From: a candidate division WOR-3 bacterium
GTDB lineage: Bacteria > SDB-A
Direction of reading: 5' to 3'
NCBI GenBank assembly: GCA_016934535.1
Contig: JAFGSQ010000003.1
Span: 1 to 33,117, forward strand
Length of the DNA: 33,117 bases
A program made the position numbers and the translations under genes. Each line of letters begins with the position of its first letter. Within the stretch, counting starts at the first letter, position 1. The notes beneath the pieces were generated by a model that saw only the letters and a program-made list of their open reading frames with translations, had not been told where the DNA came from and did no database searches. Shown here one piece after another: positions 15,133 to 23,898 of this stretch.

Positions 15133-17838
15133 ATGTTCAGGTGGGCTGAAAAAGCAGTATTAATTGTATGTTTGTTCCTCGTCGCGTCTTTGCTCGTTGC
15201 AGGCTCGACAGGAAAGATCCGCGGAAGGGTGGTAGACGAAAGAGGCAACCCCGTCCCTTACGCTCAAGTAATGGTCCTCAACACGAGTTTCGGAGGACTG
15301 ACAAACGCTCAGGGCGAGTTCGACATAATAGGTATCCCTCCGGGAACCTACACTGTCCAGGCGGCGATGATAGGTTTCACTCCGGCTCAAAAAACGTCCG
15401 TTTCCGTCAACGTTGACAGGACGACCGACGTCGGCGCCATGGTGCTTCGTTCGGAAGCCCTGGAGATCGGGATAGAAGTGACGACCTACGGCACGAGAAT
15501 GATAGCCGCTGACGTCACCGCGACGGAAATCAGCGTCAACCAGGAAGACATGCAGGCACTGGGCCTCGAAAACTTCGCCGAAGCCCTTACCCGTTCGACC
15601 GCGGCGACAGAACAGGGCGGTCAGATACACATGCGCGGAGGCAGAGGCGGAGAGATCCTCTACATGGTAGACGGAATGTCGGTCAAAGACCCCATCGTCG
15701 GCGGGAGCTACGCCATTGACGTTGCTACAAACGCCGTCCAGCAGATGAACATAATGGCCGGCGGTTTCAATGCCGAATACGGCCAGGCTCAATCCGGAGT
15801 TGTCAACGTCGTCACGAGAGAGGGAAGCAGAACTCAGTATTCAGGAAGACTCTCGTATTCAACGGACAAATTCGCAGGTTCCAACAGGGATTACAGTTTC
15901 AACACGGACAGATACGATTTTTCTTTAGGCGGGCCGGAACCCATAACAAGGGCTCTCCTCGGCAGAGGAAGAGAAGGATCCGAAGCGGGATATCTCACTT
16001 TCTTCGTCTCTACGTCCGGTTACTTTTCAAATACGGGAACTCCTTTCCCGGAACTTCAGACGGATTACGATTTCTTGAAAAACAGATTCGACCCGGACAC
16101 CACAAACTACAGGGGATGGGTCAGCCCGGGAGATTTCCTGCTTCAATCGGACCTGAGCAATTCGACTCAGCTTTTTTCTTTGAGGCAGAGCAACAAATTC
16201 ACGTCCAACGCCAAGCTCGCCTATCTGCTTACGAGCACTAAAAAACTTGTACTCTCTTTCAACAAGACCTGGCGTTGGAGACTCCCTTACCAGCACGCCT
16301 TCAAATACAACGCTCATCATTCACTGGTCGTTCAGGACATAGCGTATCAGTGGACCGTCGGATGGAATCACACGATTTCAGCAAAAGCCTTTTACAACAT
16401 AAAAGTGGGTTTTTTCCACAACCAGGACGCTGTCGATCACGGACACAACCCCGATTACTTCTTTCCCGGAACTTTTCCAGAAGAGTATTTTCCGTACCAG
16501 GCCAACTACCTCGGCATAAGGTTCCTAAATCACAATGAATGGGACCAGTGGGCGAGGTGGGAAAGAAGGGACCTAAAGAGATGGACCGTACTCGGAGATT
16601 TCTCGTGGCAGTTGAACAGGGAAAACCTTCTGAAGATCGGCGGAAGCGTGGAATATTACAAAATACAGCAGGGCGACATACAGTACACGTGGCAGTTTTA
16701 CGAAGGCGCGATACAGGCACAGCCTTGGGAACCGTATCCCGACCAGGGCGTTTTCAGAGACTGCTGGAAGGCTCAACCTATGGGCGCCGCTTTCTATATT
16801 CAGGATAAACTCGAAACCGAAGGAATGATAATAAACCTCGGATTGAGAGCCGACTTGTGGGTGCCGGGTCAAGATTTCGAAAAATATCCCGATCCTCTTT
16901 CGGGAGACACTCTGGAATCGACGAACAAGTTCGACATCAGCCCGAGAATTGGTATAGCTTTCCCGATAACGGATAAAGACAAACTCTATTTCTCTTACGG
17001 AAGATTCATCCAGCTTCCCGAGCTCCAATATCTCTACGGAGCAAATCAGCAGGGATCTTCGGCCATCAAGAATTACACAAATCCGAACCTCGACGCTGAA
17101 AAAACCGTTCAATACGAAATAGGTCTGGACCATGCTTTCTCGAACGTTGCGAAAATGTCCATTAGGGCGTTTTTCAAGGACATCCGCGGACTCATAGGAC
17201 TCATGACCGGCGGTACGCCTCCTTTCGACGGCCAGATATACACTAACCTCGACTACGGAAACGTGAGGGGATTCGACTTTTCTTTCGACAAAACCGTTAA
17301 AAATTATTGGGGTTTCAGCGTCAACTACACTCTTCAATGGTCGGACGGAAAAGGATCGTCCGCGAGGGACAATTACCTCGTTACCGATCCCCTGGAAATC
17401 CCCCTGAAAACATATCCTCTCGACTGGGACGAAAGACACGCCATAAAAGGCAACGTAATTCTCGCGGCAGACGAGGGTGAAAAAATGTTCGGTTTTGTCC
17501 CGGACAAGTGGTCTTTTTCAATTGAATGTCTCTACGGCAGCGGATTCCCATATTCTCCGAGCACGGACAACCCGGACTACGACTTGCTCAAAGGCGAAAA
17601 TTACATGAGAATGCCTTATCACATTCAGTGGAACATGACTTTCATAAAGAATTTCAAAATTGGTCCGGTCGGATACGGATTCAGGTTCCAGGTCGACAAC
17701 ATTTTCAACAAACAGGATGTTATAGACATAGACGAAGACACCGGAACTTGGAACGGCAACGGAACAGAAGTCCAGTCAGACCCGTTGAATCTGTCAGATC
17801 CGAGACAGATAATGGTCGGATTTTTCGCGGAGTTTTAA
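15133..17838 (+). CDS. TonB-dependent outer-membrane receptor
   Basis: The 901-residue protein has a signal peptide (about 1-24) and a carboxypeptidase-regulatory-like beta-sandwich (27-106; GKIRGRVVDERGNPVPYAQV, GEFDIIGIPPGTYTV). A plug domain follows (about 125-232; IHMRGGRGGEILYMVDGM and GGFNAEYGQAQSGVVNVVTRE), then a beta-barrel ending in aromatic phenylalanine (VGFFAEF), the usual signal for outer-membrane insertion. This is the SusC/CarboxypepD_reg type of receptor typical of Bacteroidota-like bacteria. The ligand is not evident: no SusD-like partner is adjacent. ExbB, two ExbDs and TonB follow directly and should energise it. Confidence 0.9.
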   Translation: MFRWAEKAVLIVCLFLVASLLVAGSTGKIRGRVVDERGNPVPYAQVMVLNTSFGGLTNAQGEFDIIGIPPGTYTVQAAMIGFTPAQKTSVSVNVDRTTDVGAMVLRSEALEIGIEVTTYGTRMIAADVTATEISVNQEDMQALGLENFAEALTRSTAATEQGGQIHMRGGRGGEILYMVDGMSVKDPIVGGSYAIDVATNAVQQMNIMAGGFNAEYGQAQSGVVNVVTREGSRTQYSGRLSYSTDKFAGSNRDYSFNTDRYDFSLGGPEPITRALLGRGREGSEAGYLTFFVSTSGYFSNTGTPFPELQTDYDFLKNRFDPDTTNYRGWVSPGDFLLQSDLSNSTQLFSLRQSNKFTSNAKLAYLLTSTKKLVLSFNKTWRWRLPYQHAFKYNAHHSLVVQDIAYQWTVGWNHTISAKAFYNIKVGFFHNQDAVDHGHNPDYFFPGTFPEEYFPYQANYLGIRFLNHNEWDQWARWERRDLKRWTVLGDFSWQLNRENLLKIGGSVEYYKIQQGDIQYTWQFYEGAIQAQPWEPYPDQGVFRDCWKAQPMGAAFYIQDKLETEGMIINLGLRADLWVPGQDFEKYPDPLSGDTLESTNKFDISPRIGIAFPITDKDKLYFSYGRFIQLPELQYLYGANQQGSSAIKNYTNPNLDAEKTVQYEIGLDHAFSNVAKMSIRAFFKDIRGLIGLMTGGTPPFDGQIYTNLDYGNVRGFDFSFDKTVKNYWGFSVNYTLQWSDGKGSSARDNYLVTDPLEIPLKTYPLDWDERHAIKGNVILAADEGEKMFGFVPDKWSFSIECLYGSGFPYSPSTDNPDYDLLKGENYMRMPYHIQWNMTFIKNFKIGPVGYGFRFQVDNIFNKQDVIDIDEDTGTWNGNGTEVQSDPLNLSDPRQIMVGFFAEF

Positions 17839-17850
17839 CTATTGAACCTT

Positions 17851-17885
17851 CCGGGGGATGGTTATACTCCTCCCCCGGTTTGTTT
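17851..17885 (+). terminator. Intercistronic terminator/attenuator hairpin
   Basis: CCGGGGGA (17851-17858) and TCCCCCGG (17871-17878) form a perfect 8-bp GC-rich stem with a 12-base loop, followed by TTTGTTT. It lies between the receptor gene and exbB. It may end most receptor transcripts, or protect the receptor mRNA, and so set receptor and motor levels apart. Confidence 0.65.
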
Positions 17886-17915
17886 AGATTGTATTAATAA
17901 TAAGGAGTGAGCCAG

Positions 17916-18551
17916 ATGGGAGTGATTCAGTTTTACAGAGAAGGCGGCTGGGCGATGCACCTTTTACTCGTGTGTGCACTGGTAGGTCTTTTTTTCATGA
18001 TAGAAAGAATAATATATCTTTTTTTCAAGACGCGACCGGATCCGATTGATTACGTCGAAAAACTCTCCAGGGACATAAAATCGAAAAAGGGAAAAGAGGG
18101 AATAGAATCTGCCCTGAGAAAATCCAAATCCGACTCGTTCCCCATTGCGAGAATATCTACATCAATGCTCGAAAAAGCTCCTTACGGAAAAGACGAAATG
18201 GAAGAGGCGAGAGACACCGAAGCGCTGAAATCTCTGTCCTTTCTCGACAGGGGCATGCTGGTCCTCGCCGCTGTCGCAAACATAGCTCCTCTTATTGGTT
18301 TCCTCGGAACGGTCGTCGGTATGATGATGGCGTTCGAATCAATAGCAAAAGCAGGAACAGTTGAACCGACGATAGTCGCAGACGGTATCAGGGTGGCTCT
18401 TATTACGACCGCCGCGGGACTGATGATAGCTTTCCCTGTCAGCGCTTTTCACGTCTGGTTCAGCTCCAGGATAAATACCGTCACGAGAAAATACGAGGAA
18501 GCTACGTCGATATTGATCGAATCGGTGTTAGAGCAGGAAATAGAGGGATGA
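17916..18551 (+). CDS. exbB: ExbB/TolQ-family proton channel subunit
   Basis: The 211-residue protein has three membrane helices (about 12-35, 110-137 and 154-178) and the MotA/TolQ/ExbB signature: IAPLIGFLGTVVGMMMAF in helix 2 and ALITTAAGLMIAFPVSAFH in helix 3. With ExbD it forms the proton-driven motor for TonB in the cytoplasmic membrane. ATG 17916 is preferred because TAAGGAG (17901-17907) then has normal spacing; the upstream GTG at 17907 overlaps it. It leads a run exbB-exbD-exbD-tonB with gaps of 1-8 bases. Confidence 0.9.
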   Translation: MGVIQFYREGGWAMHLLLVCALVGLFFMIERIIYLFFKTRPDPIDYVEKLSRDIKSKKGKEGIESALRKSKSDSFPIARISTSMLEKAPYGKDEMEEARDTEALKSLSFLDRGMLVLAAVANIAPLIGFLGTVVGMMMAFESIAKAGTVEPTIVADGIRVALITTAAGLMIAFPVSAFHVWFSSRINTVTRKYEEATSILIESVLEQEIEG

Positions 18552-18552
18552 G

Positions 18553-19053
18553 ATGGCTTTCAGGCAGAAAGTAACGCGAGCGGCCGAAATACCAACTTCT
18601 TCCATGTCCGACATTGCCTTTCTGCTTTTGGTGTTTTTTCTGGTGACGACACATTTTCAGAGAGACACCGGCATAGTGACGAAACTGCCACCGAGCGGGG
18701 AGACCCAGGAAGCGCAGGAAAACATAGTGCTGAGCATAGTCGTGCCTGAAGACACTTTTGCTGCAGGAGACAGCGTCAAAGTCGGCGGAGTCAAGGTGCC
18801 TTTTTCGGAACTTCAACAGGCTGTTTACGAATCAGTTTCAGTTTCAATAGAGTCGAGAAAAATGAAAGCCCCTCTTATTTTTGTCGAAAAAGGTGTGACT
18901 TATGAGCGGATGCTCGAAGTTTACGAAGAAGTGATGAAAGCCGCAGACAAACTTGACACGGAACACCCTGAACTGCCGGAAGCGGACTGGTTCAACAAAC
19001 AGACGGTTGCGGCCCTGATTAGTGTTCAACTCAGACCTATAACAGGCTGGTAG
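18553..19053 (+). CDS. exbD: ExbD/TolR-family protein, first copy
   Basis: The 166-residue protein has a short cytoplasmic N-terminus, one helix with the functional aspartate (SMSDIAFLLLVFFLVTT, Asp20) and a periplasmic domain. ExbD carries the protonatable residue of the motor. The periplasmic domain is somewhat long (about 130 residues) and contains an insert near the end (DKLDTEHPELPEADWF). The gene starts 1 base after exbB with GAGGGA upstream. Confidence 0.88.
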   Translation: MAFRQKVTRAAEIPTSSMSDIAFLLLVFFLVTTHFQRDTGIVTKLPPSGETQEAQENIVLSIVVPEDTFAAGDSVKVGGVKVPFSELQQAVYESVSVSIESRKMKAPLIFVEKGVTYERMLEVYEEVMKAADKLDTEHPELPEADWFNKQTVAALISVQLRPITGW

Positions 19054-19061
19054 GCGGTTTT

Positions 19062-19547
19062 ATGAGGATAGAAAAAGAGAAAAAAGTAGAAGCGAGAATA
19101 CCGACAGCTTCAATGTCGGACATCGCTTTCCTGCTCATTATATTTTTTATGGTGACGACTGTTTTCAGGCAGGAAAGAGGTCTCGACATAACTCTTCCGG
19201 GCTCCAATCTCGCTCTGAAACTTGAGCAGAGAAGAATCCATCACATTTATCTGGGTTGGTCATCGAGAAACCCTAACGAAAGAGTGCCGATCGTATCAAT
19301 AAACGACCAGATTTTTCCCATGGATCAGGTTGACGGCGTCCTAAGACAGAAACTGGAAGAATACAGAGCGAGTACAACAGGCACCGACGAAGAATGGAAG
19401 CAGTTTGTTTTCAGCCTGCAGATAGAGAGGGACATGCCTTACGTTTTTGTGGACTCTTTGTTGCAGGAAGCGAGACAGGGCGGAAGGAACGTCGTTCAGG
19501 CCATACAGATAAATTACGGAGCGAGAGAAGCTCAAAAAGGGGGATGA
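19062..19547 (+). CDS. exbD: ExbD/TolR-family protein, second copy
   Basis: The 161-residue protein has the same N-terminal plan as its neighbour (RIPTASMSDIAFLLIIFFMVTT, Asp20), but its periplasmic domain is largely different (RRIHHIYLGWSSRNPNERVP; GRNVVQAIQINYG). Two unlike ExbDs in tandem suggest a heteromeric ExbD pair within one motor, as seen in several Bacteroidota-like operons. It sits 8 bases after the first exbD and 1 base before tonB. Confidence 0.87.
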   Translation: MRIEKEKKVEARIPTASMSDIAFLLIIFFMVTTVFRQERGLDITLPGSNLALKLEQRRIHHIYLGWSSRNPNERVPIVSINDQIFPMDQVDGVLRQKLEEYRASTTGTDEEWKQFVFSLQIERDMPYVFVDSLLQEARQGGRNVVQAIQINYGAREAQKGG

Positions 19548-19548
19548 A

Positions 19549-20196
19549 ATGAATCAAAGGCGCATGGACACGTCTGTCCCCATGAGGACAGGTATAATAC
19601 TCGCCCTGGTTTTCCATCTTCTTGCGCTCGTCGCTATTCCGGAGCCTGACATCCCGGAATACAAACCCGCCGAGAGGAAAGAATCCGAAAACATCCAGCA
19701 GGAAGTCAATCTCCAGGTCGATTTCCAGACAATAGAGGAGATACAGCAACAAATACAGCAGCCCCAGGACATTCTGCAGGAAATTCAGCAGAGCGGAGAA
19801 ATAATACTTTCGACGGAGGGAGACACGCTTATAGGCGGAACTGCTTCAGACGTCTTCGAAGTAGACACAACAGAACTGTTGCCGGATGACAATGGAGATG
19901 TATCCTCGGAATACGTAAGCGTATATGAAACTCCCCCGAGACCGATTCACATACAGGAACCGGTTTATCCTTCGGCGGCTCTCAATCAGAACCTTGAAGG
20001 AACGGTTGTTCTCCTTCTGTATGTCGACATAAACGGATCCGTAACGAGAGCCGAAGTCATAAATTCGAACAATCCCCTTTTCAACGACGCTGCCATAGCA
20101 GCGGGTCTTAAATGCACTTTCAAACCGGCCGAAAGCGCCGGCAGACCTATTAGAGTAAAATTGGTTTTTCCCGTTAACTTTAAGTTAAGTAATTAA
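19549..20196 (+). CDS. tonB: TonB-family energy transducer with Gln-rich linker
   Basis: The 215-residue protein has a single membrane helix (13-30) with a histidine (His23, LVFHLLALVA) in the position of the TonB transmembrane histidine. A linker follows, then a C-terminal TonB domain (about 135-213; RPIHIQEPVYPSAALNQNLEG, VLLLYVDINGSV, CTFKPAESAGRPIRVKLVFPV). The linker is short and rich in Ile/Gln (EEIQQQIQQPQDILQEIQQ) instead of the usual Pro/Glu/Lys repeats, so it may form a coiled coil. It should link the ExbBD motor to the 15133-17838 receptor. Confidence 0.88.
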   Translation: MNQRRMDTSVPMRTGIILALVFHLLALVAIPEPDIPEYKPAERKESENIQQEVNLQVDFQTIEEIQQQIQQPQDILQEIQQSGEIILSTEGDTLIGGTASDVFEVDTTELLPDDNGDVSSEYVSVYETPPRPIHIQEPVYPSAALNQNLEGTVVLLLYVDINGSVTRAEVINSNNPLFNDAAIAAGLKCTFKPAESAGRPIRVKLVFPVNFKLSN

Positions 20197-20207
20197 AGGA
20201 GGTGGAT

Positions 20208-22781
20208 GTGAAGAGACCTGTTTTGATATTTTTTTCTCTTCTGCTCGTATTATCGGCATCATCCGGCTACGCAAGGATGAGAGACGAATACACGGCGATG
20301 GCTAATCCCTATACTCAGTTTCGGGCAATGACCCAGAGTAACATCTGGCTTTGCTTTTCCAACTACGGCTTTTTCGGTAACGCCGGCGAATACGGAACAG
20401 TTCCTTATTCCTGTATGTTCCCGGCTTATTCGAACCAGGACTATCTTTTTCAGGGAGGCCTTTGGATAGCAGCGTTGGCCGGCAGAGACACTCTTTGTAC
20501 TGTCGGTTGCGACGGTTGGGCTCACGAACACGAAATGTGGCCAGGCGTTACATCAGCTGATTCGATAATCCAGAGATCTACGATACCGACTTCTCCCGTC
20601 TATGATTCGACGGCCGTATCGGAACTCGATTTCATTGCAATTTACTGGGACACTTTCACTGATCCGACTATTCCTAATTCGGGAGCATATCACAGAGTCA
20701 TGGGGATTCAGGTAATTCAGGAGAGTTTTTCCTGGTCTTACAATTACGCGGAAGATTTCATAATAATAAATTTCTGGATAAAGAACATCGGAAGAAAAAA
20801 TCTCAGAGAGTTCTACATGGGGTTGTACGTGGACGCTGATGTCGGTCCTGCCGGCGCGCAGTACGATGACAAATCGCAGGACGACGTCTGCGGATTCGTT
20901 CCGACGATTCCCATCCAGTACGGAGGAAATCCGCTCAATCCGAAAGACAGCATAAACGTCGCGTGGATAGCAAATGCAGCCATGGCGGGATTTTCTCAAT
21001 CGGGAACAGCTCAGGGAGTTATAACCCCTGATGTCACCGGAACCAGGGTGCTAAGGACACCAAATCCCCACCTGACGACTTCGTTCAACTGGTGGTACAG
21101 CAATCAGAACGACATGATACTCGACTGGGGACCCTGTTTTCCGAACAATCCCTTCGACAGCATCATGAAGCTTGTCAATTCACAGTTGAATCCCGGAGAT
21201 CCTCAGCCCGGGACACCCAGTTACGACGATCCGAGAGCCGACATTTTGAAGTGGCTTCTATGCGGAAACGGATCTTTCGATCCGGATCAGTTGGACATAA
21301 AATACGCCAACAGAGATACGCTTTTCAACGACACGAGATACCTTCTATCATTCGGTCCGATTTTTCCCGCAATAAGGAATGGCGTACCCGTCACTGATTC
21401 CATGTTCCTGCCCGGCGACAGCGTTCCCGTAACTTTTGCATACATAGGCGGAGAGAATTTCCAGACAGTTTGGAACGCTCCGCTCTGGAGTCAGCACCCT
21501 TATTACAACGGTGTTGACACTATGTTCGGCAGAGATCAGTCCTGGTCTCCTCTGAGGTACGATTTCACGGATCTCGGCGTCAACGCGAGATGGGCTCTTG
21601 ATGTGTACGACAATCCGAACGTCATAACCAATAATCCTAACGGAACGGACAGAGTCACAAACAGCAGATGGCCGACCATAGTCCCCGGCGACACGGTCAT
21701 TTGCGACACGCTTGATCCGTTCTTCCACTGGCCTATTCCTCTTATAGTCGCCGGTGACACAATAGACTGGACCGGAGACGGGATTCCCGATTACGCTGGT
21801 CCTCCTCCTCCGGCTTTCACGGAAATGCTCGTTTTACCCGGAGTGCCGAGACCCAACGACGTCACAATACTCTGGGGAAGAAGGAACAAGGTCCCGTATA
21901 ATCCGGACAAGGATTCTCTGTGGAACGTGTTGCCCGACGAACAGGTCGGAACGGATATATTCGCTCCCAACTACGAAGACTTCCAGGGATACAGGGTTTA
22001 CCGCAGTTACCCGAACAACGAAAGGGAAATTGCAGGATGGACTCTTCTCAGACAGTGGGACAGAGGACGAAGATGGATACATGCGATACCGAGCGACACT
22101 CTTTCAGACACCTTGGAGGTACCCACTGATCCGAATTTCGCTTACCGTTGCTGGTTGGACCGCGATCCGATAAGAGCGCCAAACGCAGACCTGACAGACA
22201 CTGTTCTTCAGCTCAAATATCAGCTCGCTCACAACCCTGACTTTTCATCACTCAGGCAGTACGAAAACACTTACAGATATGTTTATGTCGATTCAGGGGT
22301 CACGATCCTCAGCCCCGTCTATTACACGGTCACTTGCTTCGATTTCGGAAATCCTCAAACCGGAGTCACACCGCTGGAAACATCCAAAGGCAGTAACGCA
22401 TTTAGAGTGGTTCCCGGACCGGCACCTCAACCTCTCAATGAAGATATGCCCGTCATGGTAATCCCCAATCCTTACAGGGGAGACATTGACTATTCGTCGG
22501 CCGCCAGTGGGCACCCTTGGGAGGATCCGTCGAGAGCAGGATGGACAGAGCACTCGAGAAGGATATCATTCATTAACCTTCCGTCTGTTTGCACTATTAG
22601 GATATACACTTTGAGCGGCGAACTGGTTAAAACGCTCGAACACGAGGACCAGTTCAGCAGTGTCCACGACTGGGACATGATTTCATCTGATGTCCAGCTC
22701 ATAGCGAGCGGCATCTATCTTTTCTCGGTCGAAGACGAATCCGGAAAAACTCAAGTCGGCAAATTTGTCGTTCTGAAGTAG
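20208..22781 (+). CDS. Large secreted protein with FN3-like region and T9SS-type C-terminal domain
   Basis: The 857-residue protein starts at GTG 20208 with AAAGGAGG ending at 20202 (the in-frame GTG 20202 overlaps that site). It has a signal peptide (about 1-20, SSGYA). The long central part has no recognised enzyme motif and is rich in Trp, Tyr, Asp and Pro. Residues about 545-710 include an FN3-like stretch (NYEDFQGYRVYRSYP). The last 75 residues match the T9SS type A sorting domain pattern: CTIRIYTLSGELVKTLEHE, then ASGIYLFSVE and GKFVVLK. It lies between tonB and the PorV-like gene in one operon, so it may be the module's exported or surface-anchored component. Confidence 0.7.
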   Translation: MKRPVLIFFSLLLVLSASSGYARMRDEYTAMANPYTQFRAMTQSNIWLCFSNYGFFGNAGEYGTVPYSCMFPAYSNQDYLFQGGLWIAALAGRDTLCTVGCDGWAHEHEMWPGVTSADSIIQRSTIPTSPVYDSTAVSELDFIAIYWDTFTDPTIPNSGAYHRVMGIQVIQESFSWSYNYAEDFIIINFWIKNIGRKNLREFYMGLYVDADVGPAGAQYDDKSQDDVCGFVPTIPIQYGGNPLNPKDSINVAWIANAAMAGFSQSGTAQGVITPDVTGTRVLRTPNPHLTTSFNWWYSNQNDMILDWGPCFPNNPFDSIMKLVNSQLNPGDPQPGTPSYDDPRADILKWLLCGNGSFDPDQLDIKYANRDTLFNDTRYLLSFGPIFPAIRNGVPVTDSMFLPGDSVPVTFAYIGGENFQTVWNAPLWSQHPYYNGVDTMFGRDQSWSPLRYDFTDLGVNARWALDVYDNPNVITNNPNGTDRVTNSRWPTIVPGDTVICDTLDPFFHWPIPLIVAGDTIDWTGDGIPDYAGPPPPAFTEMLVLPGVPRPNDVTILWGRRNKVPYNPDKDSLWNVLPDEQVGTDIFAPNYEDFQGYRVYRSYPNNEREIAGWTLLRQWDRGRRWIHAIPSDTLSDTLEVPTDPNFAYRCWLDRDPIRAPNADLTDTVLQLKYQLAHNPDFSSLRQYENTYRYVYVDSGVTILSPVYYTVTCFDFGNPQTGVTPLETSKGSNAFRVVPGPAPQPLNEDMPVMVIPNPYRGDIDYSSAASGHPWEDPSRAGWTEHSRRISFINLPSVCTIRIYTLSGELVKTLEHEDQFSSVHDWDMISSDVQLIASGIYLFSVEDESGKTQVGKFVVLK

Positions 22782-22790
22782 GAGGGCGAA

Positions 22791-23846
22791 ATGAAAAAAA
22801 TAATTCTTTCGATTTTCTTCCTTCTTCCTTTGCTTCTGACCGCTCAATCCAACGTCGGAACGGCGGGATTCATGTTTCTGATGCTTTCACCTACGGCTAA
22901 AACAGCCGCCATGGGGAACGCAACCACCGCAATTGCCGACGACGGCTCGGCTCTTTGGAGCAATCCTGCCGGAATAGCGATGGTCAGAAGCGTCAAGGTA
23001 GAAGAAGGCGATTCCGTTTACTACAGGAGAGTGATATCTCTCGCTCCCATGAAAGTTTCCATAAGTGGAACAAAGTATGTTTCGGGAATATATCACACAT
23101 ATTTCGGCGTGTCCTATCCGATCAGCCAGAGTATAGGTACCGTGGGTCTTCAGGCAATATATTTGGGTACAGACGCAATGGACGAGACAGCACCTCCGGG
23201 ATTCGGTTATCCCGTAGACGAACTCGGCAGGACCGGTAGAACGTTTAAAGCCGGAGAAATGGCTCTGGGTCTTTCTTACGCGAGAATGCTAACCGACAAA
23301 TTTTCTGTTGGATTGTCGATTAAATACATTCAGAGCCAAATTCACGATTTCTCGGCTTCTAACGTAGTTATGGACATCGGTATGATGTACGACACGCACT
23401 TCAAGAGTATAATGATAGGTATAGCAATGTTGAATTTCGGCGGTTCCGCCAAATACATAACTCAGGATTTCAATATGCCTATGGACTTCAGATTCGGGCT
23501 TTCATTCGTCCCCTTCAAATCAGGAGCGAACAAGATTCTCATTGACACCGAAGTCAGCCATCCGAATCATTCTGAGGACAGATTCTTCGTCGGAGCCGAG
23601 TATTCTTTCAACGACATGATGTTTTTGAGACTCGGTTTAAAACCCGGTTTCTACACCAAAGAAGAATACGATGCGGAAGGACAGCCCGAAGTCAAAAGAA
23701 CCTATCTCGGGGAAGAACAGATAAGCACAGGAGCCGGATTCAGGATCCCGATGGGACCCAAAACATCGGTTTCAATTGACTACGCCTTCACCAAGTTCGA
23801 GTTCCTCGGCAATGTCCACAGGTTCTCGCTGGGCGCTCAATTTTAA
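22791..23846 (+). CDS. PorV/PorQ-family outer-membrane protein
   Basis: The 351-residue protein has a signal peptide (about 1-18) and the family start seen in PorV/PorQ and UPF0164 proteins: GTAGFMFLMLSPTAKTAAMGNATTAIADDGSALWSNPAG. It then has FadL-like beta-strand repeats and an aromatic C-terminus (FSLGAQF). In T9SS, PorV shuttles cargo from the translocon to the attachment complex. Here it directly follows a protein with a T9SS-like tail, which supports a shared export role. No other T9SS part (SprA, PorK/L/M/N, PorU) lies in the window. TAGGAGGG precedes ATG 22791. Confidence 0.8.
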   Translation: MKKIILSIFFLLPLLLTAQSNVGTAGFMFLMLSPTAKTAAMGNATTAIADDGSALWSNPAGIAMVRSVKVEEGDSVYYRRVISLAPMKVSISGTKYVSGIYHTYFGVSYPISQSIGTVGLQAIYLGTDAMDETAPPGFGYPVDELGRTGRTFKAGEMALGLSYARMLTDKFSVGLSIKYIQSQIHDFSASNVVMDIGMMYDTHFKSIMIGIAMLNFGGSAKYITQDFNMPMDFRFGLSFVPFKSGANKILIDTEVSHPNHSEDRFFVGAEYSFNDMMFLRLGLKPGFYTKEEYDAEGQPEVKRTYLGEEQISTGAGFRIPMGPKTSVSIDYAFTKFEFLGNVHRFSLGAQF

Positions 23847-23852
23847 AATAGA

Positions 23853-23879
23853 GGGGAGGAATTTCCTCCCCTGCTTTTT
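23853..23879 (+). terminator. Rho-independent terminator after the PorV-like gene
   Basis: GGGGAGGA (23853-23860) pairs with TCCTCCCC (23864-23871), followed by TGCTTTTT. This closes the exbB-to-porV operon and separates it from the second exbB. Confidence 0.85.
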
Positions 23880-23898
23880 AACAAGGAGGTTTTGACAA

